A stretch of DNA of 64,000 bases from positions 334,697 to 398,696 of the forward strand of contig PBKN01000005.1 of the NCBI GenBank assembly GCA_002721445.1, given 5' to 3'. Shown here one piece after another: positions 32,798-42,151 of this stretch. Below the pieces are notes generated by a model. That model made no database searches. It was given only the letters and a program-made list of their open reading frames with translations, and had not been told where the DNA came from. The DNA comes from Chloroflexota bacterium (GTDB lineage Bacteria > Chloroflexota > Dehalococcoidia > Lucifugimonadales > GCA-002723415). Both the position numbers and the translations under genes were made by a program. Positions within the stretch are counted from its first letter, which is position 1, and the number at the start of each line of letters is the position of its first letter.

Positions 32798-34132
32798 ATG
32801 ACAGAATTAATAGCAAAAAATTTTTGGCAAACAGTTCTTGGAGACATCCAAATACAAATTACTAGACCAACTTATGAAACATGGCTTAAAGATACTGTAG
32901 GTATAAAATATAAGAACAAAATATTTACAGTAGGTACTCCTAATATATTTATTGCTGAAATGCTACAAAATCGTATGTATCCAATGATTGTCGAAACAGC
33001 TAGAAAAATTATTTCTCCTGATATCGATTTAAAATTTACAGTTATTGGCCCAAATAACTCTGTTCAAGCCCCTCCTCCCCAAAGAAAACCTGCCAAACAA
33101 AAAACTAGAGAGATGATTTCTACCCCGTCTCTGCCGTTAAATAATCGTTATACATTTAAATCTTTTGTTGTTGGAGGGTCAAATGAACTTGCTTATCATG
33201 CAGCCCTTGCTGTGGCAGAAAATCCCGGCACCACATACAACCCATTATTTATATATTCTGATGTAGGATTAGGAAAAACACATTTACTTCATGCTATTGG
33301 AAGCGCTTGTAATGATAAAAAGATTTCTTCCTTATATATAACTTCAGAAGAATATACAAACCAGTTTATATCCTCAATAAAAAACGGGAACACATCGGAA
33401 TTTAGAGACAGCCTGCGCAAAACAGATATCATACTGATTGACGATATACAGTTTTTAATTGGGAAAGAACAAACACAGGAAGCCTTTTTTCATATGTTTA
33501 ACTATCTTCATTTGTTAAACAAGCAAATTGTAATAGCAAGCGACCGGCCAGTTTATGAACTGCACAGACTGGAAAAAAGAATTCAGTCACGCCTTAATAG
33601 TGGCCTAATAGTGGATATTCAGAAACCTGAGCTAGAAACAAGATCAGCCATACTCTCTTCTAAGCTAGAAGAATCTGGAATATACATACATGCATCTATA
33701 ATAACCTTTCTTTCTCAACAAAACTTTAAAAGTATTAGAGACCTTGAGGGGGCCTTAACAAAGATTACTGCATTTGCAAAAATTTCAAAAAGCGAACTTT
33801 CACTTGAAAAAGCTCAAAAACTGTCAGCTGATTTTATTTCCCAAACAAAAAAGCTTTTCTCCCCTGAAGATATATTATCTATGGTCTCTAAACATCTAAA
33901 AATAGAAACTAATCAAATTGAAAGCGATAACAGAGCTAAATCAATTGCTTTGGGAAGAATGATTGCCATACACTTGCTTAGTGAAAAAACAAATCTAGGC
34001 CCAACAGATATAGGCAGGCAACTTGGAGGGCGCTCACATTCCACTATAATTAAAATACTTAACAATTCAAAAAAGAAAATGGACCAAGACAGTGATTATA
34101 AAAAAACAATCACTACCCTCTTATCTGCATAA
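32798..34132 (+). CDS. dnaA: Chromosomal replication initiator DnaA
   Basis: YNPLFIYSDVGLGKTHLLHAIG, IDDIQFLIGKEQTQEAFFH, LGGRSHSTII domain IV motif. Confidence 0.97.
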   Translation: MTELIAKNFWQTVLGDIQIQITRPTYETWLKDTVGIKYKNKIFTVGTPNIFIAEMLQNRMYPMIVETARKIISPDIDLKFTVIGPNNSVQAPPPQRKPAKQKTREMISTPSLPLNNRYTFKSFVVGGSNELAYHAALAVAENPGTTYNPLFIYSDVGLGKTHLLHAIGSACNDKKISSLYITSEEYTNQFISSIKNGNTSEFRDSLRKTDIILIDDIQFLIGKEQTQEAFFHMFNYLHLLNKQIVIASDRPVYELHRLEKRIQSRLNSGLIVDIQKPELETRSAILSSKLEESGIYIHASIITFLSQQNFKSIRDLEGALTKITAFAKISKSELSLEKAQKLSADFISQTKKLFSPEDILSMVSKHLKIETNQIESDNRAKSIALGRMIAIHLLSEKTNLGPTDIGRQLGGRSHSTIIKILNNSKKKMDQDSDYKKTITTLLSA

Positions 34133-34190
34133 ATCAACGGCATAGTTTCTCCTGCGTTGATAGAACATTGCTTTATGTGCGCTTATAAAG
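34133..34190. repeat. Two inverted repeats directly downstream of dnaA
   Basis: ATCAACG(34133-34139)...CGTTGAT(34155-34161), and CTTTAT(34171-34176)...ATAAAG(34185-34190). Confidence 0.55.
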
Positions 34191-34273
34191 ACTAAGCTTA
34201 TTTAACCAACAAAAAGCAAACGTAAAGTGAACATAAAAGAAACAAGAATAAACTCATAAGAGATAATATTTTA

Positions 34274-34282
34274 TGTTAAAAT
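34274..34282 (+). promoter_or_regulatory. Candidate extended -10 TGTTAAAAT for the obg operon
   Basis: TGn-TAAAAT about 80 bp upstream of obg. Confidence 0.4.
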
Positions 34283-34362
34283 TATTGCTAAAACCATTAA
34301 AATCTTTCCTAAGTATACAAATAAACATTATTATTATTATTATATATATTGGATTAAATTAA

Positions 34363-35613
34363 ATGATTGATGAAGTATTAATTACAATAAAGGCTGGGAA
34401 CGGTGGAGATGGATCTATTAGCGGTAGAAAAGAAAAATTTGTATCTGCTGGGGGGCCTGACGGAGGAGACGGGGGTAAAGGTGGAGATATAATATTAAAA
34501 TCCAGTCATAATTTAAACACTTTAAATCATATTCGAAATGGAGAAAAGTTTTTTGCAGGAGATGGATTTCCAGGAAAACCTAAATTGAAACATGGACTTG
34601 ACTCTAAGAACCTTATTATAGAAGTTCCTATTGGAACATACATATACGCAAACAACGATGTTGATTCTTATGCTGAATTATTGATAAATAATGATGAAAT
34701 TGTTTTGCAACGCGGAGGAAGCGGAGGTAAAGGAAATAAATGGTTTGTGTCTCCAGTTAATAGGTTTCCATTGTTGGCAGAAAAAGGAGAACAAACTATT
34801 TCAAAACAGCTAAGGCTTGAAATGAGAATACTTGCGGATGTGGGGATAGTTGGCCTTCCTAACGCAGGTAAATCCACAACATTATCCCGAATAAGCAAAG
34901 CAAAGCCTAAAATAGCAGGATATCCTTTTACCACGCTTGAACCTGTAATTGGAATGGTAGCTATTCATAATGATGAAAAAAACGTAAAAGTGATAGAGGT
35001 CCCAGGCATTATAGAAGGAGCACATAAAGGAGCAGGATTAGGGATTGATTTTTTAAAGCATGCTCAAAAAACCCAAGTGTTAGTTCATTTAGTTGATGGC
35101 ACTTCTTCTGATATAAAAAATGATATTGATATGATTGAAAAAGAGCTAAAAATGAGTGGATCTGGTTTAATTAATAAACCTAAATTGCTTGTTGTTAACA
35201 AGGTTGATCAAATGAGCCTAGAAAAAAGCGAGATAAAAAGAATTGTTTACCCTCATTCGCCCATATTTATATCAGCTTTAACCGGCGAGGGCGTTCAGAT
35301 ATTGATAGATTCCCTTGGAGTTGTTTTGAGCACCATTTCTTCTGAATCGCCTACTACACATAACAGAGATAAAGAATCAATAGAAATAAAAGATGAAATT
35401 AATATAGTTAAGAAAGAGGGTGTGTTTATAGTAGATTACCACAAAGGAGTGAGGGTTTCTGGAATGGTGGATTTTCAGGACTGGAATGCCAAAGCTCAGT
35501 GGAATGCTTTTTTAGAAAAAGCTGGTGTTTTTAATAAATTAATTGATTATGGAATTGAAGAGGGTGATTTAGTACGAATTGGCAAGGCTGAATGGAAGTG
35601 GGGTGGTCTGTGA
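34363..35613 (+). CDS. obg: GTPase Obg/CgtA
   Basis: Glycine-rich N-terminal Obg domain; GLPNAGKSTTLSRIS; VVNKVD. Confidence 0.97.
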   Translation: MIDEVLITIKAGNGGDGSISGRKEKFVSAGGPDGGDGGKGGDIILKSSHNLNTLNHIRNGEKFFAGDGFPGKPKLKHGLDSKNLIIEVPIGTYIYANNDVDSYAELLINNDEIVLQRGGSGGKGNKWFVSPVNRFPLLAEKGEQTISKQLRLEMRILADVGIVGLPNAGKSTTLSRISKAKPKIAGYPFTTLEPVIGMVAIHNDEKNVKVIEVPGIIEGAHKGAGLGIDFLKHAQKTQVLVHLVDGTSSDIKNDIDMIEKELKMSGSGLINKPKLLVVNKVDQMSLEKSEIKRIVYPHSPIFISALTGEGVQILIDSLGVVLSTISSESPTTHNRDKESIEIKDEINIVKKEGVFIVDYHKGVRVSGMVDFQDWNAKAQWNAFLEKAGVFNKLIDYGIEEGDLVRIGKAEWKWGGL

Positions 35614-36206
35614 GGGAGCTTATATTTGGAGGGACATTTGATCCAATTCATATAGGGCACTTGTTGGCAGCCGAGCAAGCCGTAAGTTTATATAAGTTTA
35701 ATAAAGTTATATTTGTTCCGGCGGGAAATCCTTGGATGAAACCTTCCAACATAGAAAGCGCTTTTCACAGAATAAATATGATAAAACTTGCTATAAGTTC
35801 AAATCCTGCATTTGTTGTTTCAGATGTTGATATTCAAAGAAGAGGGCCAACATATATGATTGATACGTTGGCTGACCTTAATAAGGGTGATCAGCAGAAT
35901 AAGCCTTGTATTCTTATGGGCTCAGATATATTAAATGATATACAAAAATGGCATAGATATGAAGATTTGATTAAGTCTTCACAGTTTTTTGTTATGGAAA
36001 GGCCAGGGTTTTCTAAAAAAGGGGTAGAGCTCTTAAAAAGAGAACTGGTCTCTATGGGTTTGCAAATTAATATAGTTGATGGTGATTTTATAGAAATAAG
36101 CGCTAAAGAAATTAGACAAAAAATAAGTAAGGGGTTAAGTTTAAGAAGCCTGGTCCCCAAATCCGTTGAGAATTATATTAATAAAAATAAATTGTATAAG
36201 AGTTAA
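35610..36206 (+). CDS. nadD: Nicotinate-nucleotide adenylyltransferase
   Basis: IFGGTFDPIHIGHLLAAEQA; ISAKEIRQKISKG; GTG start overlapping obg stop (GTGA). Confidence 0.93.
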   Translation: MRELIFGGTFDPIHIGHLLAAEQAVSLYKFNKVIFVPAGNPWMKPSNIESAFHRINMIKLAISSNPAFVVSDVDIQRRGPTYMIDTLADLNKGDQQNKPCILMGSDILNDIQKWHRYEDLIKSSQFFVMERPGFSKKGVELLKRELVSMGLQINIVDGDFIEISAKEIRQKISKGLSLRSLVPKSVENYINKNKLYKS

Positions 36207-36216
36207 AGGTTTAAAT

Positions 36217-36780
36217 ATGGATAAAAATATTTCTGAGAAGCTATTAGAAATTGCTAAAGAAAAAAAAGCCTTACGCTATGGGTCTTTTAAGCTTTCAGCG
36301 GGAGGAACAAGTCCATTTTATTTTGACGGTAGGATTTTAACATTGGATCCAGAGGGCTCATATTATATAGCTAAAGGCATGCTCTCTTTAGCATATAAAG
36401 TTAACGCAAATGCTATTGCTGGACCAACTATAGGGGCGGATCCTATAGTTGCATCAGTAACTTTTTCTAGCTTTATAGAAAATAGGCCTATTTCAGGGTT
36501 GCTAGTTAGAAAAGATCAAAAGGCCCATGGTGGGAAAAAGCAAATTGAAGGAACTGTGCACGAAGGCATGAAGGTTATGGTTGTTGATGATACTTGTACT
36601 ACGGCCAAAAGTCTTTTCATGGCAATAGAAGCAATAGAAAATGAAGGGTGCAAGGTTGTCCAAGTTGCATCTGTGTTGGATAGGAATGAGGGAGGAAGTG
36701 ATGAAATTAAAAAAAGAGGATACAGGTTTTTTTCTTTTTTAACAGCAAGTGTAAGCGGAGAAATTAAGGCATCTAACTAG
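36217..36780 (+). CDS. pyrE: Orotate phosphoribosyltransferase
   Basis: FKLSAGGTSPFYFDGR, GPTIGADPIVASV, VMVVDDTCTTAKS PRPP motif. Confidence 0.92.
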   Translation: MDKNISEKLLEIAKEKKALRYGSFKLSAGGTSPFYFDGRILTLDPEGSYYIAKGMLSLAYKVNANAIAGPTIGADPIVASVTFSSFIENRPISGLLVRKDQKAHGGKKQIEGTVHEGMKVMVVDDTCTTAKSLFMAIEAIENEGCKVVQVASVLDRNEGGSDEIKKRGYRFFSFLTASVSGEIKASN

Positions 36781-36796
36781 GTTTATAGGAGTAATC

Positions 36797-37474
36797 ATGA
36801 GAATTATATTTGTTAGACATGCAGAGTCGATAGCAAATCTAGAAAAGAGAATGCAGGGTCACGCAGATTATAAGCTAAGTACGCAAGGGATACTAGAAGC
36901 AAAGAAGCTCAGAGACAGATTTAAAAAAGAAAACTTGGAACCTTCTCATATTTATTCAAGTCCTTTGTCCCGAACGATTCAGACGGCGAAAATAGTTACT
37001 GAAAATTGGAATATGAAAGTTAATAGTTGGGAAAAAATAATTGAACATGATGTTGGGGTTTTTTCCAATTTAACCTGGCCTGAAATAGAGTCAAAATATA
37101 AAACCTTAGTTTCTGGGTTTAAAGACGGGATAAACTGGGATTTAGTTGAAGGGGCTGAATCGTATATAGAGATTGTGAGAAGGGCCCAAATTGCAATAAA
37201 ATACATTGTTGAAAATCATTCCGATGATAGTACTGTTTTAATTTTTACTCATGGTGGAATAATGCAACATCTAATATCTGTTTTGTTAAAATCAAACATT
37301 GTGTGGAAAATTGATATTCCTAATACAGCTATATTTGATTTTAATTTAGTTAAAAACAGGTGGATAGATGTTAATACCAAACAATATAATCCGATTTATT
37401 TCAAAATAAATCGGTTTTGTGACAACTCTCATATTGGTAAAAAAGAGATTTTAAACCAGGAAAGAATGCTGTAA
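36797..37474 (+). CDS. Histidine phosphatase (phosphoglycerate mutase-like)
   Basis: IIFVRHAESIANLEKRMQGHADYKLSTQG, SSPLSRTIQTA, FTHGGIMQ. Confidence 0.9.
   Translation: MRIIFVRHAESIANLEKRMQGHADYKLSTQGILEAKKLRDRFKKENLEPSHIYSSPLSRTIQTAKIVTENWNMKVNSWEKIIEHDVGVFSNLTWPEIESKYKTLVSGFKDGINWDLVEGAESYIEIVRRAQIAIKYIVENHSDDSTVLIFTHGGIMQHLISVLLKSNIVWKIDIPNTAIFDFNLVKNRWIDVNTKQYNPIYFKINRFCDNSHIGKKEILNQERML
37391..37418 (+). terminator. Intrinsic terminator inside the 3' end of the histidine phosphatase ORF
   Basis: CCGATTTATT-TCAA-AATAAATCGG (perfect 10-bp stem) followed by TTTT. Confidence 0.65.
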
Positions 37475-37523
37475 ATTTATAGTAAAACTGTTATGATTTT
37501 ATTCATCAAAATAGCGAGGAATT

Positions 37524-38462
37524 ATGAGCACCACATTGAAAGAATATTTAGGACAAAATAACACAAATATTAATGAGTCCTTAAAGTCAGTTATTATGTC
37601 TATTGCCCATGGGGCAATAATTGTTCAAAATAAAGTGTCAAGAATAAGCCTTGATGATATATCAGGCTCTACGGGAGAAATAAATGTTCAGGGTGAAGAA
37701 GTTCAAAAATTAGATGACAAAGCTAATAATATTTTTATTGATGAGTTTAGGGAAAATGGTAAAATTGCCATTATTGGCAGTGAGGAAACTGAAAACGGTG
37801 TAATTTTAAACAAAGAGTCTGGTGAATACTTGGTTAATATGGACCCCCTAGATGGATCTAGCAATATTGACGTTGCAGTTAGCGTTGGATCTATATTTGG
37901 TATTTGGCCAAGGCAGGATGATTCTTGTTTAAACGACAATTCTCTTTTGTTAGAAGGAAGAAAGCAAGATGCTGCTGTTTATATTGTATATGGATCTAGC
38001 ACATTAATGGTTGTAGCTACAGAAAGTGGAGTTCAGAGTTATACTTTAGATTTAGAAAAAAAAGAATTTATAATTACAGATGCTAATCTTAAGATTCCTA
38101 ATAAGAGTAAATATTTTAGTGTGAATTATGGAAATTGGGACAACTTTTCAATAAAGACACAAGAAATTATTAAAGATCTGCAAGGTAAATACTCATTAAG
38201 ATATATTGGTTCACTAATTGCTGATTTTCATAGAAATCTATTAAAGGGTGGTGTTTTTATTTACCCTGCAGATAATAAAAGTCCTAATGGTAAACTTAGA
38301 CTTATGTATGAAGCTAATCCGTTAGCTTTTATTATTGAGAAAGCTGGAGGGATAGGGGTGACAGGTAAAGAAAATATTTTAGATATATCTCCAGGTTCTT
38401 TGCATCAAAGAACTCCATTAATATTAGGAAATAAGGATATTGTTAAAAATATGTTTGAGTAA
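37524..38462 (+). CDS. fbp: Fructose-1,6-bisphosphatase class I
   Basis: VQKLDDKANNIF, GSEETENG, MDPLDGSSNIDVAVSVGSIFGIW. Confidence 0.95.
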   Translation: MSTTLKEYLGQNNTNINESLKSVIMSIAHGAIIVQNKVSRISLDDISGSTGEINVQGEEVQKLDDKANNIFIDEFRENGKIAIIGSEETENGVILNKESGEYLVNMDPLDGSSNIDVAVSVGSIFGIWPRQDDSCLNDNSLLLEGRKQDAAVYIVYGSSTLMVVATESGVQSYTLDLEKKEFIITDANLKIPNKSKYFSVNYGNWDNFSIKTQEIIKDLQGKYSLRYIGSLIADFHRNLLKGGVFIYPADNKSPNGKLRLMYEANPLAFIIEKAGGIGVTGKENILDISPGSLHQRTPLILGNKDIVKNMFE

Positions 38463-38492
38463 AGTCAATCAAATACATGGAGGAGGATTATT

Positions 38493-39497
38493 ATGGATCA
38501 AGAAAAACTTATAAATATAGCTAATAAATTAGTCATTTCTAAGAAAGGTGTTTTGGCTGCTGACGAAAGCTCAAATACTATTAAAAAAAGATTTGATTCA
38601 ATTAAAGTTGATTCGACCGAAACTAAAAGAAGAGATTACAGGGAAATGCTATTTAACACAGAAGGAATATCTGAATCCATTAGTGGAGTTATTTTATATG
38701 ATGAAACAATTAGGCAAAATGCAAGCACAGGCATTCCATTGGTAGAATTATTGAAACAGCAAGGCATTATAGCTGGCATCAAGGTTGATAAAGGATTAAA
38801 GCCTATACCTGGGTATGAAGATGAGTCTTATACTGAAGGATTAGATGGACTTGAAGACAGGCTTGATGAATATAGGAATATTGGAGCACAATTTACTAAA
38901 TGGAGAGGTGTTATAAATATTGGACAGAATATTCCCAGTGTAAACTGTATAAAAATAAATTCACATTCTTTAGCCAGCTATGCTGCATTAAGCCAGAAAG
39001 CAGGATTGGTTCCAATTGTAGAGCCGGAGGTTTTGATGGACGGATCGCATGATATTTCTCGTTGCTATCAGGTTACTAAAGATACTCTTCGTGAAGTTTT
39101 TTATGCTTTAGGAGAGCAGGGTGTTGATTTAAGAGGGATTTTATTAAAGCCAAATATGGTATTATCCGGAAAAGATTCAGTTAATAGAGCTGGAGCTAAG
39201 GAAGTTGCATATCAAACTTTAAATTGTTTTGCTGAAACAGTTCCTGTAGCTGTGCCAGGAATAGTTTTTTTATCTGGAGGTCAAGGAGACGAAGAAGCTA
39301 CAGTAAATTTAAATAGTATAAATTTAAGAGCTAAGGAATTTAAAGCACCTTGGGAGTTAAGCTTTTCCTATGGTAGAGGTTTACAAGCGGCCCCTCTAAA
39401 AGCATGGAATGGAAAAGAAGAAAATAAAATATCTGCCCAGAAAGTTTTTTATGAAAGATCTAATATTGTTAGCTTGGCAAGGCAAGGCAAATATTGA
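38493..39497 (+). CDS. Class I fructose-bisphosphate aldolase
   Basis: GVLAADESSNTIKKRF, GVILYDETIRQ, TKWRGVINIG, VPIVEPEVLMDGSHDI, GILLKPNMVLSG, PGIVFLSGGQ. Confidence 0.95.
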   Translation: MDQEKLINIANKLVISKKGVLAADESSNTIKKRFDSIKVDSTETKRRDYREMLFNTEGISESISGVILYDETIRQNASTGIPLVELLKQQGIIAGIKVDKGLKPIPGYEDESYTEGLDGLEDRLDEYRNIGAQFTKWRGVINIGQNIPSVNCIKINSHSLASYAALSQKAGLVPIVEPEVLMDGSHDISRCYQVTKDTLREVFYALGEQGVDLRGILLKPNMVLSGKDSVNRAGAKEVAYQTLNCFAETVPVAVPGIVFLSGGQGDEEATVNLNSINLRAKEFKAPWELSFSYGRGLQAAPLKAWNGKEENKISAQKVFYERSNIVSLARQGKY

Positions 39498-39530
39498 ATA
39501 TGTTTTTGTTAATTAGAGTGCCATGATTTT

Positions 39531-40160
39531 ATGAATAGTATTAAAAATATAAACAAGATATTATTGGCAACTACTAATTTAGGAAAAATAAAAGAATTTT
39601 ATTCTCTATTTGAGGAAATCCCTTTTCAAATAACTACTCCAGATAAAGAAAAAATAATACTAGATGTTGACGAAAGTGGTTCAACTTTTTCTGAAAATGC
39701 TTACATAAAAGCAACCGCATATATGAATGAGTCAGGAATAATGTCTTTGGCAGATGATTCTGGCATTGAAGTTGATGCCTTAGATGGAAAACCTGGTATT
39801 TATTCTGCAAGATATGGAGGGAAATCATTAAGCGATGAGGAAAGAGTTGAGTTGCTTTTAAAAAATATGAATGGAGTGCCTTGGCAAAAAAGGACAGCTC
39901 GGTTTAAGGCTTCAATAGTTATAGCCTGGCCTGATGGAAAAACTATTTTGAAAGAGGGGGTATTTGAAGGTTATATAGATTATAAGCCAAAAGGAGTTAA
40001 TGGGTTTGGATATGATCCAATATTTTTTTTGCCTCAATATGGAATGACTTCAGCTCAACTATCCACAGATAAAAAAAATAAAATAAGCCATAGATCTATT
40101 GCATCAAAGAAAATATTGGATCATTTGCAACGAGAATACAATAAATCTGAAATAAAATAA
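39531..40160 (+). CDS. rdgB: XTP/dITP diphosphatase (RdgB/HAM1)
   Basis: LLATTNLGKIKEF, SLADDSGIEVDALDGKPGIYSARYGG, GFGYDPIFFLPQYG. Confidence 0.95.
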   Translation: MNSIKNINKILLATTNLGKIKEFYSLFEEIPFQITTPDKEKIILDVDESGSTFSENAYIKATAYMNESGIMSLADDSGIEVDALDGKPGIYSARYGGKSLSDEERVELLLKNMNGVPWQKRTARFKASIVIAWPDGKTILKEGVFEGYIDYKPKGVNGFGYDPIFFLPQYGMTSAQLSTDKKNKISHRSIASKKILDHLQREYNKSEIK

Positions 40161-40177
40161 GTATTATATGGTTACTT

Positions 40178-40186
40178 TGATATAAT
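40178..40186 (+). promoter_or_regulatory. moaA extended -10 TGATATAAT
   Basis: TGn-TATAAT 37 bp upstream of the inferred moaA start. Confidence 0.5.
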
Positions 40187-40222
40187 TAAATAGAGAAATT
40201 AATAATACAAGAGAGTACAACG

Positions 40223-41239
40223 ATTCGTTCAAATACAACAGATATTTATAAAAGACCGCTCAGAGACCTTCGTATTTCTTTAATAGATAAATGTAATTTT
40301 AGGTGTCCTTATTGCATGCCTAAAGAAGTATATGGAGAAAGGTATCAATTTCTTCAGTCAAAAGAGTTAATGACGTTCGATGAAATATATAGATTAGCAT
40401 GTATTATGGTTAAGCTAGGAGTAGAAAAGATTAGATTGACAGGAGGGGAGCCCTTACTGAGAAAAAACCTTGATAAATTAATTGAAAAATTATCAAAAAT
40501 TCAGGGACTTTTTGATCTTACCTTGACTACAAATGGATACCTTCTTAAAGATATGGCACTCCCTTTATATAAAGCAGGACTGAAGAGAATAACTGTAAGC
40601 TTAGATTCTTTAGATAATGAAGTGTTTAAAAATATGAATGGAAGAAACCTTGGAGTAGATGAAGTGATTAAAGGAATAGAATCTGCAGCTAAGGCTGGCT
40701 TTTATCCAATAAAAATAAATTGTGTCGTAAGAAAAGGAATAAATGAGGGTTCAATTTTAGATTTAGCTAAATTTTGTAAAGAAAAAAATTATATAGTTCG
40801 GTTTATTGAGTACATGGATGTTGGAACATTAAATAAATGGAATAAAGACGAAGTTATTTCATCTGCAGAAATAATAAATAAAATAAATAAAATTATGAAA
40901 TTAGAAAAATTTGAAAGCAATTACAAGGGTGAAGTTGCAAAGCGCTATAAATATAAAGATGGCAAAGGGGAAATAGGAGTTATATCATCTGTTTCTCAAC
41001 CATTTTGTGGAGACTGCACGAGGATGAGGTTGTCTTCTGATGGGAAAATTATGACATGTTTATTTGCTAGTACAGGGGTTGATTTGAAAAACTATTTAAG
41101 AGGTGATGCTACGGATAAAGAGTTGGAAAATATAATAGTTAAAACATGGAACATTAGAAAAGATAAATATTCTGAAGAAAGGGCAACTTTGACAACTACT
41201 ACAAAAGAAAAAGTAGAAATGTATCATATTGGAGGGTGA
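40223..41239 (+). CDS. moaA: GTP 3',8-cyclase MoaA; likely AUU (or ACG) start
   Basis: Frame reads IRSNTTDIYKRPLRDLRISLIDKCNFRCPYCMPKE; the radical-SAM CxxxCxxC lies upstream of the track start at 40316; C-terminal CGDCTRMRLSSDGKIMTCLF. Confidence 0.88.
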   Translation: MRSNTTDIYKRPLRDLRISLIDKCNFRCPYCMPKEVYGERYQFLQSKELMTFDEIYRLACIMVKLGVEKIRLTGGEPLLRKNLDKLIEKLSKIQGLFDLTLTTNGYLLKDMALPLYKAGLKRITVSLDSLDNEVFKNMNGRNLGVDEVIKGIESAAKAGFYPIKINCVVRKGINEGSILDLAKFCKEKNYIVRFIEYMDVGTLNKWNKDEVISSAEIINKINKIMKLEKFESNYKGEVAKRYKYKDGKGEIGVISSVSQPFCGDCTRMRLSSDGKIMTCLFASTGVDLKNYLRGDATDKELENIIVKTWNIRKDKYSEERATLTTTTKEKVEMYHIGG

Positions 41240-41243
41240 GAAT

Positions 41244-41630
41244 ATGATACATATATATACTGATGGTTCTTGCCTTGGAAATCCTGGGCCAGGTGGATGG
41301 GGGGCAGTCATTGTAGAAAAAAACAATACAATAGAAATTTGTGGTAAAGAAATTGATACTACAAATAATAGAATGGAAATATCAGCAGTAATTATGGGGT
41401 TAGAATATACGAAAGAGCATGAAAGAATAAAAATATTTAGTGATAGCCAATATGTAATAAATACAATGACAAAAAACTGGAAAAGAAAGGCTAATTTAGA
41501 TCTATGGGAAAAATTAGATAAATTAGTTAGTAAAAGAGAAGTCTTATGGGAATGGGTTCGTGGACATGAAGGAAATTTTTATAACGAAAAAGCACATAAC
41601 TTGGCTTATAAATCAGCAATGAATATTTAG
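41244..41630 (+). CDS. rnhA: Ribonuclease HI
   Basis: IYTDGSCLGNPGPGGWG, TNNRMEISAVIMGL, FSDSQYVIN, WVRGHEGNFYNEKAHNLA. Confidence 0.96.
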   Translation: MIHIYTDGSCLGNPGPGGWGAVIVEKNNTIEICGKEIDTTNNRMEISAVIMGLEYTKEHERIKIFSDSQYVINTMTKNWKRKANLDLWEKLDKLVSKREVLWEWVRGHEGNFYNEKAHNLAYKSAMNI

Positions 41631-41647
41631 TTAGAAATGGTATTCAA

Positions 41648-42136
41648 ATGAAAGAAAAAAATAAAAAAACATTTTCGCATGTTGATGATTCTGGTAATGC
41701 ACGAATGGTCAATATTGAAGATAAAAAAATAACACAAAGAAAAGCTATTGCTATAGGCATAGTAAAAACACAAAAAGATACAATTTCACTTATTAAACAA
41801 GGAGGATTTAAAAAGGGTGATGTACTTGGGGTGGCTAGGATTGCAGGAATAATGGCTGCAAAAAACACATCACAGCTTATTCCCATGTGCCACAATATTC
41901 CTTTAAACCATATAGAAATTGATTTTGAAATCGAAGATAGTGGAATTATATCTATAAAAGCAAGTGCTAGAGCTACAGGAAAGACAGGCGTAGAAATGGA
42001 AGCCTTGACTGCAGTTTCAGTTGCAAGTTTATCTATATATGACATGTGTAAAAGTGCTGATAAGGCTATTACAATCGAACAAATCAAACTTGTGCATAAA
42101 AGTGGCGGAAAGCAAGGGATAGTTAATTTAAAATAG
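41648..42136 (+). CDS. moaC: Cyclic pyranopterin monophosphate synthase
   Basis: GNARMVNIEDKKITQRKAIA, GIMAAKNTSQLIPMCHNIPL, TGVEMEALTAVSVASLSIYDMCK. Confidence 0.96.
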   Translation: MKEKNKKTFSHVDDSGNARMVNIEDKKITQRKAIAIGIVKTQKDTISLIKQGGFKKGDVLGVARIAGIMAAKNTSQLIPMCHNIPLNHIEIDFEIEDSGIISIKASARATGKTGVEMEALTAVSVASLSIYDMCKSADKAITIEQIKLVHKSGGKQGIVNLK

Positions 42137-42151
42137 TAAAAAGAAAAAATA

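Noticed and set aside
32645-34362. Clear DnaA-box array defining oriC
   Set aside because: Only weak matches (e.g. AAATTCACA, TTATCACAC) seen; no cluster of TTATNCACA-type boxes, so no oriC feature is annotated.
40058-40070. CTATCCACA as a DnaA box
   Set aside because: Single near-match inside the rdgB coding region; not a cluster.
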